Positions 35,401 to 42,715 of a stretch of DNA of 64,000 nucleotides are shown in pieces; position 1 is the stretch's first letter, and every line of letters starts with the position of its first letter. Under the pieces are notes generated by a model that was not told where the DNA came from, searched no databases, and worked only from the letters and a program-made list of their open reading frames with translations. Position numbers and translations under genes: made by a program. Origin of the DNA: Spirosoma validum (GTDB taxonomy: Bacteria; Bacteroidota; Bacteroidia; Cytophagales; Spirosomataceae); assembly GCF_014699035.1 (NCBI RefSeq), contig NZ_JACXAA010000005.1, positions 1 through 64,000 of the forward strand, written 5' to 3'.

Positions 35401-35645
35401 CGCTGACGAGCAAAACACCATTTCGGGTTGCCCGCGTGTATGTTAATGCTGATAACGTGTATCTGTGGAGCAAATACACCAACTACGATCCTGAAAATAC
35501 GACCTACGGCGCCAGCAATTATTCCAGCGGAGGCAACGGCCTGAATGCGTCGGGTAATGCGCCAAACGGAGCCTTCATCGGTGTTGATTACGGCTCGTAT
35601 CCGCTCCCACGTGTTGTTACGGTAGGCCTGAAAGTCGATTTATAA
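32469..35645 (+). CDS. SusC/RagA TonB-dependent outer-membrane transporter (pair 2)
   Basis: The 1058-residue protein has a signal peptide ending near IFGQ, a carboxypeptidase-like domain (VTGKITDETGKGLPGASILV), NEVVVVGYGTQ at the TonB box, a plug with DGVPLENFNLN and DILKDASSAAIYGSRGANGVVLVTT, and a beta-barrel to the C-terminus. There is no STN domain. Two start codons stand in tandem (ATGATG). It opens the GH140-containing utilisation locus, so its cargo is probably a pectic oligosaccharide. SusD follows after 18 nt. Confidence 0.95.
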   Translation: MMSPSLPYRRSWRVGLVFVLLCFSFAQIFGQGRSVTVTGKITDETGKGLPGASILVKSSKNGTISNQDGAYSISATENAVLVISSISFETQEVPVNSRSVIDVSMLPSNKTLNEVVVVGYGTQSKRAITSAVASVGFNEFKDRSFSNVTQSLAGKVAGVNITQAQGAPGSSPIIRIRGVSSITAGTNPLFVVDGVPLENFNLNLINPQDIESVDILKDASSAAIYGSRGANGVVLVTTKLGKPGKTNISAGYEYGIQTVTRKVPMMNAQQWIGYYIDAHNNAWVDQNPAVNKASDPNSVRPSTYRIPDDFINNPQQFGNGTDWQDVMFRVAPSHNAQLSVSGGTEKTQFLFSGAYLDQQAVLDENYYKRLSLRTNIKHKVSEKFSLGLNLGATTIFDRTEGTQGKSDVISLAIQSDPIFPVYNENGNLGYRDPNSVWSKYIAYNDLNLWHPYSLTRFYHKQNKSFNTLGTAFAEYSIIPDLKFRTSISGNLFNTRLNSYRVKNQGYGYSGLLPAEGNVQTSYMLNWLSENTLTYDKQFGDHSLNVLAGYSVQKQRDEFATVTSGSFPNDLVETLNAGVVTSGSSTASEWAMISYLARAQYNFQNKYFLTAAIRRDGSSRFGTDTRWGYFPSVSAGWMISDENFLKDVKFVSSLKLRASYGQTGNNQIPNYGAISLLGATNYVSGSALASGLTIGNIANTNLKWERTNQLNIGVDLRVLNDRIGLSAEFYNSVTRDMLLNVPVPDISGFSTQLTNIGRMQNRGVELNLNTKNTTGKVVWTTDFNFSTNRNKVLQLGPGNAPIIYTDYVVAVKTEVGQPISNFFGYVVDGVFRNQAAVDAAPHYSTTKPGDPIIRDVNGDGKITTDDRTTMGNFQPDFTAGLTNTVSFKGFDFSFLLQGTYGGEIVNQNFRYLGFWNNGRNMFASVDNRWRSEANPGDGTHFRATLGLTGLQDQFHSLWVEDASFTRLKNIRLSYTLPTSLTSKTPFRVARVYVNADNVYLWSKYTNYDPENTTYGASNYSSGGNGLNASGNAPNGAFIGVDYGSYPLPRVVTVGLKVDL

Positions 35646-35663
35646 ATCTTAAAGAGCATTCTC

Positions 35664-37079
35664 ATGAAAGTTATAAAACTAACATTTACCGTTCTTTGCA
35701 TCGGGCTGTTGTCCAGCAGTTGCAAAGAGTCGTTTCTCGATCTGAAACCACTCTCGAATCCGACGGCCGATAATTTCAAAACTACCGACGATTTTGAATT
35801 GGCCGTCAATGGAGCGTATGCATCGCTTTACACGGTGTATCATCCGGAAGGCCCCGTTTCCTACGCCAACGAACAGATGAGCGATAACGCCATTATGTTC
35901 AATATTTCGGGGATTCAGGCCGATAAATGGCAGTTTAAAGATTACAGCCTGGCCACTGCCAATACGATGGTCTATCAGTTCTGGCAGGATTGCTACAAAG
36001 CGATTTTCAATGCAAACATCGTATTGGACAGAATCGAGAGTGCCAACGTGAGCGCTACGTATAAAGATGGCGTAAAAGCACAGATGATGTTCCTGCGGGC
36101 TCTGTACTATTTTAACATGGTTCAACTGTGGGGTGATCTCCCGATTGTAACGACTCCACTTACCGGTGAAGAGAGCTACAGTGTGTTACGTTCACCCGCC
36201 AGCGCCGTATATGATCAGATAAAAAAAGACCTCATTTTCGCGGCTGAGAAACTACCTCTGGCGTCGGCAATCACCATGCCAGGTCGGGTGTCGAAAGGAG
36301 CCGCGCAGACATTGCTGGGAAAAGTATATCTGACCCTGGGCGATAAAACTTCGGCGGCAACCGTCCTGAAGGAAGTGTACAACAGCAACCAGTATTCGTT
36401 GTTGACAAACTATTCTGACCTGTGGGGACCCAGCGTGAAGAACACGAAAGAATCCATTTTTGAGATTCAGTTTCTTGGCGGAAATGCGTCGGCACCCTTT
36501 AGTCGATATTACCAGACATTCTACCCGAACAACAACTTCCTGGGTTTTTACGGGGGGGGCATGAACCAGGTTACCGACGATTTGTATAACGAATACGAAA
36601 CAGGCGATCCGCGTCGGGATGTTTCGATTGCGCTTGGGTATAACAACGCCGGTACGTTCATTAATCAGAAATATCCGATCAAATGGACAGACACGAAGGC
36701 AACCCAGGTAGGGGGTAACCCACTGTCGAACAACAACTTTATGGTGTTACGTTATGCCGATGCACTGCTGTTATTAACTGAAGCCACTGGCGACGCTACG
36801 TACCTGAATCTGGTACGGACCCGAGCGAAGCTCCCTAAATTCGGCGACGCTACGTATCCAACGGCAAAATACCCTACGCTTGATCTGGCGATTGAACACG
36901 AGCGCCGGACAGAGCTGGCCATTGAGTTCAACCGCTGGTTTGATTTGAAGCGTACGAACCGCGCTATTCCGGTGCTAACGGCGAAAGGGAAAGCCATTAC
37001 GCAGATGAAACTGTTGTGGCCGATCCCGCAAATTGTGCGGACCCAGAACGAAGCCATTTCGCAAAACGCGGGGTATTGA
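35664..37079 (+). CDS. RagB/SusD-family nutrient-binding lipoprotein (pair 2)
   Basis: The 471-residue protein has a lipobox with Cys20 (LLSSSCKES), SusD helices with FLRALYYFNMVQLWGDLPIV and the C-terminal block ERRTELAIEFNRWFDLKRT, ending in LWPIPQ and QNAGY, the usual SusD finish. It is shorter than its counterpart of pair 1. It works as the lid for the SusC just upstream. A family C hairpin follows, which may lower read-through into the enzyme genes. Confidence 0.95.
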   Translation: MKVIKLTFTVLCIGLLSSSCKESFLDLKPLSNPTADNFKTTDDFELAVNGAYASLYTVYHPEGPVSYANEQMSDNAIMFNISGIQADKWQFKDYSLATANTMVYQFWQDCYKAIFNANIVLDRIESANVSATYKDGVKAQMMFLRALYYFNMVQLWGDLPIVTTPLTGEESYSVLRSPASAVYDQIKKDLIFAAEKLPLASAITMPGRVSKGAAQTLLGKVYLTLGDKTSAATVLKEVYNSNQYSLLTNYSDLWGPSVKNTKESIFEIQFLGGNASAPFSRYYQTFYPNNNFLGFYGGGMNQVTDDLYNEYETGDPRRDVSIALGYNNAGTFINQKYPIKWTDTKATQVGGNPLSNNNFMVLRYADALLLLTEATGDATYLNLVRTRAKLPKFGDATYPTAKYPTLDLAIEHERRTELAIEFNRWFDLKRTNRAIPVLTAKGKAITQMKLLWPIPQIVRTQNEAISQNAGY

Positions 37080-37096
37080 TTTATCATATTACATAG

Positions 37097-37168
37097 TATG
37101 ACCCCGATGGAGTCAAATGTTTATAGAGAGAATAATTGCTATAGACATTTGATCCCATCGGGGTCATA
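37097..37168. repeat. Palindromic repeat, family C, copy 2
   Basis: Arms 37097-37126 and 37139-37168 pair over 30 bp with three mismatches around a 12-nt loop. The outer core TATGACCCCGATGG and the inner AAATGT(T/C)TATAG match copy 1. It separates SusD from the GH140 gene. Confidence 0.85.
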
Positions 37169-37232
37169 TTTCTGATGGATACTAGTTTTCGGACTCGACC
37201 ACATTAAATGCCACCGGTTCAGAGTGATTGCT

Positions 37233-37264
37233 AAAATCATACAAACCGCCGAAAAAATCATACA
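37233..37264 (+). promoter_or_regulatory. Tandem AAAATCATACA sites upstream of GH140
   Basis: The 11-mer AAAATCATACA occurs at 37233-37243 and 37254-37264, exactly 21 bp apart or two helical turns, 34 nt before the GH140 start codon. The spacing on one DNA face suits a dimeric activator binding to direct repeats. It may mark an internal promoter. Confidence 0.5.
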
Positions 37265-37297
37265 GAGTACAACCCTGAAAAAACGCATTCTTTGTAC

Positions 37298-38713
37298 ATG
37301 CTAAACCTGAATCTTAAACGAGTACTTCCTTACGCTTTTTTAGTCCTCATTGCTGTCGCGTGTAGTACGTCTGAAAACGATAAAAAAGGCCCGGATTCGC
37401 GTCAGTTGGCCATATCGGAGAACAAACGATTTCTGGCTGTTGGCGATAACAAACCTTTTTTCTGGCTGGGTGATACGGGCTGGTTACTATTCGGTCGGTT
37501 GACGCGCGAGGAAGCTGAGAAGTACCTCGAAAATCGGAAGCAGAAAGGCTTTAACGTAGTGCAGGTTATGGTGCTGCACACACTGGGGGCAGCCAACGTA
37601 TACGGTGATTCGGCGCTGGTCGGAAAAAACATTGCCACCCCTAAACTTACCGAAGGGTCTTCTTTCAGCGATTCAACTCAATATGATTTCTGGGATCACG
37701 TCGATTTTGTGATCGACAAAGCGGCTGAGAAAGGTATTTACATGGCACTGGTACCGCTCTGGGGGAACAATGTCAAAAGTAAACGCGTCAATCAGGAGCG
37801 CGCTAAAGCGTATGCGGAATTCATCGCCAATCGGTATAAAAACCGACCGAACATTATCTGGCTCGATGGGGGTGACATAAAAGGCAGTGACTCGCTGGAC
37901 GTCTGGAAGACCATTGGCCGAACGATCAACCAAATCGATTCAACACACCTCATTACGTTTCATCCCCGCGGACGTGCGTCTTCGTCGGAGTGGTTTCATA
38001 ACGAACCCTGGCTGGACTTTAACATGGTGCAGTCGGGGCATAAGTCGTACGCGCAGGATACGTCAGCTAAAGATCGTTGGCATTACGGCGAAGATAACTG
38101 GCGGTACATGCAGGCCGATTTAGTGCTAAAACCCACCAAACCTGTCATCGACGGTGAGCCCTCGTACGAACAGATTCCCTACGGTCTGCACAATCCAAAA
38201 GACCCACGCTGGACCGCTGACGATGTGCGCCGATACGGATATTGGTCGGTCTTGGCCGGTGCATTTGGGTATACCTACGGGCATAACTCGATCATGCAGT
38301 TTTATAAAAAAGGCGACAAAAAGAGTTCATTCGGCGCCATCGATGACTGGACAAAAGCCCTCGACGCACCCGGTGCTGGCCAAATGATTCACCTGAAAAA
38401 TTTGATGCTTGCTCATTCCTTTTTCGACCGCGTTCCCGGTCAGTCACTGATTGCCAATCAGGGAAGTAAGTACGACTATTTAGTTGCCAGTCGAGGACCG
38501 GACTACGCGCTGGTATATACCTACACCGGACGTAACATCAAGCTGAACATGGGCAAACTTCCCGGCGATGCCGTAGCCGCTTCCTGGTTCAGCCCACGCG
38601 ATGGAAAAACGACCGCCATCGGCGACGTAGCAAATAAAAGCGTTCAGGAATTCAACCCACCCGCCGAACCGAAAAACGGCAACGATTGGGTTTTAGTCAT
38701 TGAGAAGAAATGA
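37298..38713 (+). CDS. GH140 (DUF4038) apiosidase-type lipoprotein
   Basis: I chose ATG 37298 over the TTG two codons upstream. The 471-residue product has a lipobox (LIAVACST), a DUF4038 TIM barrel with FFWLGDTGWLLFGRLTREEAEKYL near residue 50, IWLDGGDIKGSD near 187 and a Glu in VIDGEPSYEQIPYG near 285, then a C-terminal collagen-binding-like beta domain ending WVLVIEKK. GH140 was founded on an enzyme that removes apiose from the rhamnogalacturonan-II backbone. Its stop overlaps the next start (ATGA), so the two are translationally coupled. Some DUF4038 proteins are not GH140, so activity needs a test. Confidence 0.8.
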   Translation: MLNLNLKRVLPYAFLVLIAVACSTSENDKKGPDSRQLAISENKRFLAVGDNKPFFWLGDTGWLLFGRLTREEAEKYLENRKQKGFNVVQVMVLHTLGAANVYGDSALVGKNIATPKLTEGSSFSDSTQYDFWDHVDFVIDKAAEKGIYMALVPLWGNNVKSKRVNQERAKAYAEFIANRYKNRPNIIWLDGGDIKGSDSLDVWKTIGRTINQIDSTHLITFHPRGRASSSEWFHNEPWLDFNMVQSGHKSYAQDTSAKDRWHYGEDNWRYMQADLVLKPTKPVIDGEPSYEQIPYGLHNPKDPRWTADDVRRYGYWSVLAGAFGYTYGHNSIMQFYKKGDKKSSFGAIDDWTKALDAPGAGQMIHLKNLMLAHSFFDRVPGQSLIANQGSKYDYLVASRGPDYALVYTYTGRNIKLNMGKLPGDAVAASWFSPRDGKTTAIGDVANKSVQEFNPPAEPKNGNDWVLVIEKK

Positions 38714-39687
38714 ACCGCATAATCTGCTCAATCATCGCTCGTTTTAGAGCTTTGACAACGTTTAAAACCGCCCGGCGGCCCGGTTTGTCAAAGCTAAGTT
38801 TGACCATTCTGGCCTTACTCAGCCTAACATCCTGCTCGAAGGATGTCTATATGTTCAGCTCATTTCATGAACCGGCCAATGAGGGACTTCGGTTGCTTTA
38901 CAGTTACGACGGCTACAAATGGACGGATCTGAATCGCACATTTCTAAAGCCCGAAATTGGCAATCAGAAAGTGATGCGCGATCCATCAGTTGCTCAAGGC
39001 AAAGATGGTACGTTTCATCTGGTCTGGACGAGTAGCTGGAAGGACGATAAAGGTTTCGGTTACGCCAGTTCCAAAGACCTGATTCACTGGTCGGAAGAAC
39101 GATTTTTACCTGTCATGGAACACGAACCAACGACGGTGAATGTGTGGGCGCCCGAACTGTTTTACGACGACGAAGCCGACCAATTCGTGATCATCTGGGC
39201 GTCAACAATTCCCAACCGATTTGAGCGGGGCATCGAAGACGAGAAGAACAACCATCGGATGTATTACACAACGACTAAAGATTTCAAGACTTTTACTCCT
39301 ACGACACTCTTTCTCGATCCGAAATTCAGTGTAATTGACGCCGTGATTGTCAAGCGTAAGTCATCTGATTACGTATTGGTTTTGAAAGACAACACCCGCC
39401 CGGAACGTAACATCAAAGTAGCGTTTGGCAATAAAGCAACAGGACCCTTCACCAACGTATCGGCACCTTTCACAAAGAAATTTACGGAAGGACCATCCGT
39501 TGCTAAAGTCGGTGACGACTGGCTGATTTATTTCGACTCGTATCAGGACAAATCGTATGATGCCGTCCGAACCCGTGATTTCAAAACCTTCACTGATGTG
39601 AAGTCGGAAATTTCAGTGCCTGAAGGACATAAACACGGTACGATTTTTAAGGTGAAAAAGAAGGTTTTAAAGGGGTTATTGAAGTGA
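38710..39687 (+). CDS. GH43-like five-bladed beta-propeller glycosidase
   Basis: The 325-residue protein starts inside the stop codon of the GH140 gene. Its leader is long and ends in a lipobox (LLSLTSCSKD). The body shows propeller repeats with candidate GH43-type catalytic residues: Asp in MRDPSVAQ, Glu or Asp in VWAPELFYDD and Asp in VIDAVIV, and Glu in TEGPSVAK. GH43 and relatives remove arabinose, xylose or galactose from pectins. The coupling to GH140 suggests action on the same side chain. Exact family not certain. Confidence 0.75.
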   Translation: MNRIICSIIARFRALTTFKTARRPGLSKLSLTILALLSLTSCSKDVYMFSSFHEPANEGLRLLYSYDGYKWTDLNRTFLKPEIGNQKVMRDPSVAQGKDGTFHLVWTSSWKDDKGFGYASSKDLIHWSEERFLPVMEHEPTTVNVWAPELFYDDEADQFVIIWASTIPNRFERGIEDEKNNHRMYYTTTKDFKTFTPTTLFLDPKFSVIDAVIVKRKSSDYVLVLKDNTRPERNIKVAFGNKATGPFTNVSAPFTKKFTEGPSVAKVGDDWLIYFDSYQDKSYDAVRTRDFKTFTDVKSEISVPEGHKHGTIFKVKKKVLKGLLK

Positions 39688-39688
39688 A

Positions 39689-39808
39689 TTTGTCATGGCT
39701 CCGGCCACCCGGCCCGACGATAGTAGGAATCTACGCTGATAGCCTAGAAAGTTTCCATTTTCGAAGATTCCTCCTGTCGTCGGACCGGGTGGCCGGAGCC
39801 ATGACAAA
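39689..39808. repeat. Long hybrid palindrome (family B ends with extra inner module)
   Basis: The outer arms TTTGTCAT and ATGACAAA and the inner GATTCCTCCTGTCGTCGG resemble family B, but each arm carries an extra GC-rich module (GGCTCCGGCCACCCGGCC). Left arm starts at 39689, right arm ends at 39808. The same GC module occurs once at 46523-46540. It lies between the GH43-like and GH2 genes. Confidence 0.8.
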
Positions 39809-39826
39809 AAACAGTTGTAGAATTTA

Positions 39827-42607
39827 ATGAAATATAAGCTCTTACTATTCATTCTCGTTTCCCTCGCTCAGCTCTCCAAAGCCCAGCAAACGGAAAAACG
39901 CTACCTGTCTGGCACGGGGAACGACAACACCGTAAACTGGCAATTCTATTGCACGGCGGGGCAAAATTCGGGAAAGTGGACCATGATTCCGGTGCCGTCG
40001 AACTGGGAGTTGCAGGGCTTTGGAAAGTACAATTACGGGTTCGCCAAAGACAGCGTGAAAGGGAAGGAGCAAGGACTTTACAAATACGAATTTCAGGCAC
40101 CGGCAGCGTGGAAAGGTAAACGAATCAATCTTGTATTTGAAGGTGCGATGACCGATACGGAGGTAAAGCTGAACGGCAAGTCAACGGGGCCAACGCATCA
40201 GGGTTCGTACTATGCCTTCAAATACGACGTAACGAATTTATTGAACTACGGTTCGGGCAATTTGCTGGAAGCTACCGTATCCAAACATTCGGCCAATGCA
40301 TCCGTGAATGAAGCCGAACGCAAAGGTGATTTCTGGATTTTTGGTGGCATTTTTCGACCTGTTTATCTGGAAATTCTCCCCGCCGAACACATCGACCACG
40401 TAGCGATCAACGCCAAAGCAAACGGCACGTTCACCGCGCAACTTCAACTCAATACGTCGGGTAAAGCCACAGACATATCGGCGCAGATTTTCACTACGTC
40501 CGGGCAAAAAGTCGGTACGCCCTTTACGGCAAAAATGGGAGCGGGTAACCAAACCGTTACGTTGACGAAGATATTACAGAATTTATTGTTGTGGACATCC
40601 GAAACACCGAATCGCTACAAAGTTGAATTCAGTTTGTTACAGGTGGGAAAACCCGTTCACGTCGTAACGAAGTTCTTTGGTTTCCGAACCGTTGAGGTGA
40701 AGCAACGGGATGGCATTTACGTCAACGGCACTAAAATCAAGCTAAAAGGTGTGAATCGCCATTCGTTCTGGCCTACGTCAGGGCGGGCACTGAGCAAAGA
40801 CATCAGCATTCTGGACGTGAACCTGATGAAGGACATGAACATGAACGCCGTTCGGATGTCGCACTACCCGCCCGACGATCATTTTCTGGACGTTTGTGAT
40901 TCGCTCGGTCTGTTTGTGTTCGATGAACTGGCGGGCTGGCATGGTCATTACGATACGCCCACCGGAACCAAACTCCTGCATGAACTCATCACGCACGACG
41001 TCAATCATCCGTCGGTTATTCTCTGGATCAACGGGAATGAGGGTGGACACAACTACGAGCTGGACACGCTTTTTACCAAAGAAGACATTCAGAAAAGGCA
41101 TGTGATTCATGCCTGGGAGGATTTCGGTGGTTTCGATACGCAGCATTATCGCGAGTTCAACTACGGCATTGGCAATTACAATCTCGGTCATTCCATTGTG
41201 TTACCGACTGAATTTCTGCACGGTATGTATGACGGCGGTCACGGTGCAGGTCTGGAAGATTACTGGGAAGCGATGTGGCACGAGCCCTTGGCGGCTGGTG
41301 GTTTTCTCTGGGATTTCGCCGATCAGGGCGTCGTGCGTACCGACCTGAACAACGGCAAAGGACCACTCGACACCGACAAAAATCGCGGAGCCGACGGCAT
41401 CGTAGGGCCGTACCGCGAAAAGGAAGGTAGCTTCTTTACGATCAAGGAAGTCTGGTCGCCGATCAAGATGGAGCGCCGGGAAATCACCGCTACGTTCGAC
41501 GGTACGTTCCCGATTGAAAATCGCTACCATTTCACCAACGCCAACCAGTGTTCGTTTACGGGAAAACTGGTAAAATTTACTGAGTCGCAGGAGGCCGGGA
41601 AGCCATTTTCAGTGATGGCCCCTAACCTGAAGCCCTTCGAAAAAGGTTCACTGAAAGCCAATCTGCCCACCGACTGGAAAGATTTTGATTTGCTATACAT
41701 TACCGTCACCGATCCGCACAAACGGGAGCTGTTTACGTGGAGTTTTCCGATTTCGCTGCCCAACAAGATGATCACCAAGCTGGTCAAAACCGAAGGGGCG
41801 GGCAACGTAACGCTTACCGAAACCGACTCGCTCTACAACGTAACGACCAACGGGATTCAACTGGCGATCAGTAAACGGAATGGCATACTACGTCAGGTCG
41901 CCAATAGTAAGGGGCAAATTCCATTGACCAATGGCCCGATTTTGCAGGAAGCCGCCAATAACTTCAAAAGCTTTACGCAACGGACTGACGGCAAAAATCT
42001 CATCATCGAATCGACCTTCGACCGAAAAACCGCTTACAATACGTTACAGTGGACCATTTATCCGTCGGGCTGGGTAAAAATGAAGGTGCGCTATTTTCCG
42101 GATGGTTATTTCACCTTTCTGAATGGCGTCAATTTTTCGTTTCCCGAAGCCAAACTAAAAGCGGTCAAATGGATGGGAAAAGGACCGTATCGCGTCTGGA
42201 AAAACCGGATGAAAGGGGGCACGCTGGGCGTTTGGAGTAAAGCGTATAACAACACCGAAACGGGCGAGCAGCCGTTGATTTATCCCGAATTCAAAGGCTA
42301 CCACGCCAACCTGTATTGGTGCCGATTCGAAGCGGCAGGTAACCCGTTCATTGTAGCCACTGAGAATGAAGACGTGTTCTTCCGGCTTTTCACACCAGCC
42401 TGGAAAACCGATCAGTGGCACAACTACGAACCCATTTTTCCATCGGGCGATATTTCGTTCATGCAGAGCATCAGCAGTATTGGCACTAAAACCCAACGTA
42501 ACGAAACCACCGGTCCGATGGGGCATAAATACGCGTTTTACGATTACGAAAAAGAACCCGCCCGCGCCAAAGAACTGACATTATACTTTGACTTTTCGGG
42601 GAAGTGA
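39827..42607 (+). CDS. GH2-family beta-glycosidase
   Basis: The 926-residue protein has a signal peptide (to about LSKAQ, residue 19), a jelly-roll sugar-binding domain (VPSNWELQGFGKYNYGF, FEGAMTDTEVKLNGKSTG), an immunoglobulin-like domain, and a GH2 barrel with KLKGVNRHSFWP, MNMNAVRMSHYPP and the acid/base Glu in LWINGNEGGHN. The nucleophile Glu is probably in VLPTEFLHGMYDGG. C-terminal beta domains follow. GH2 covers galactosidases, glucuronidases and arabinosidases; within this locus a pectin side-chain role fits. Linkage unknown. Confidence 0.88.
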   Translation: MKYKLLLFILVSLAQLSKAQQTEKRYLSGTGNDNTVNWQFYCTAGQNSGKWTMIPVPSNWELQGFGKYNYGFAKDSVKGKEQGLYKYEFQAPAAWKGKRINLVFEGAMTDTEVKLNGKSTGPTHQGSYYAFKYDVTNLLNYGSGNLLEATVSKHSANASVNEAERKGDFWIFGGIFRPVYLEILPAEHIDHVAINAKANGTFTAQLQLNTSGKATDISAQIFTTSGQKVGTPFTAKMGAGNQTVTLTKILQNLLLWTSETPNRYKVEFSLLQVGKPVHVVTKFFGFRTVEVKQRDGIYVNGTKIKLKGVNRHSFWPTSGRALSKDISILDVNLMKDMNMNAVRMSHYPPDDHFLDVCDSLGLFVFDELAGWHGHYDTPTGTKLLHELITHDVNHPSVILWINGNEGGHNYELDTLFTKEDIQKRHVIHAWEDFGGFDTQHYREFNYGIGNYNLGHSIVLPTEFLHGMYDGGHGAGLEDYWEAMWHEPLAAGGFLWDFADQGVVRTDLNNGKGPLDTDKNRGADGIVGPYREKEGSFFTIKEVWSPIKMERREITATFDGTFPIENRYHFTNANQCSFTGKLVKFTESQEAGKPFSVMAPNLKPFEKGSLKANLPTDWKDFDLLYITVTDPHKRELFTWSFPISLPNKMITKLVKTEGAGNVTLTETDSLYNVTTNGIQLAISKRNGILRQVANSKGQIPLTNGPILQEAANNFKSFTQRTDGKNLIIESTFDRKTAYNTLQWTIYPSGWVKMKVRYFPDGYFTFLNGVNFSFPEAKLKAVKWMGKGPYRVWKNRMKGGTLGVWSKAYNNTETGEQPLIYPEFKGYHANLYWCRFEAAGNPFIVATENEDVFFRLFTPAWKTDQWHNYEPIFPSGDISFMQSISSIGTKTQRNETTGPMGHKYAFYDYEKEPARAKELTLYFDFSGK

Positions 42608-42616
42608 TTCTATTTT

Positions 42617-42698
42617 TTTTGTCATTCCAACGATAGGAAGAATTTTAAACTTGACTATAAACGACTTTGAGATTCCTCCTAGCGTCGGAATGACAAAA
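42617..42698. repeat. Palindromic repeat, family B, copy 3 (degenerate)
   Basis: Arms TTTTGTCATTCCAACGATAGG (in two halves from 42617) and CCTAGCGTCGGAATGACAAAA (to 42698) pair with several mismatches. The right arm ends right at the first ATG of the next frame, which is one reason to prefer the start at 42716. Confidence 0.75.
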
Positions 42699-42715
42699 TG
42701 CCGTTTAACCATTAT

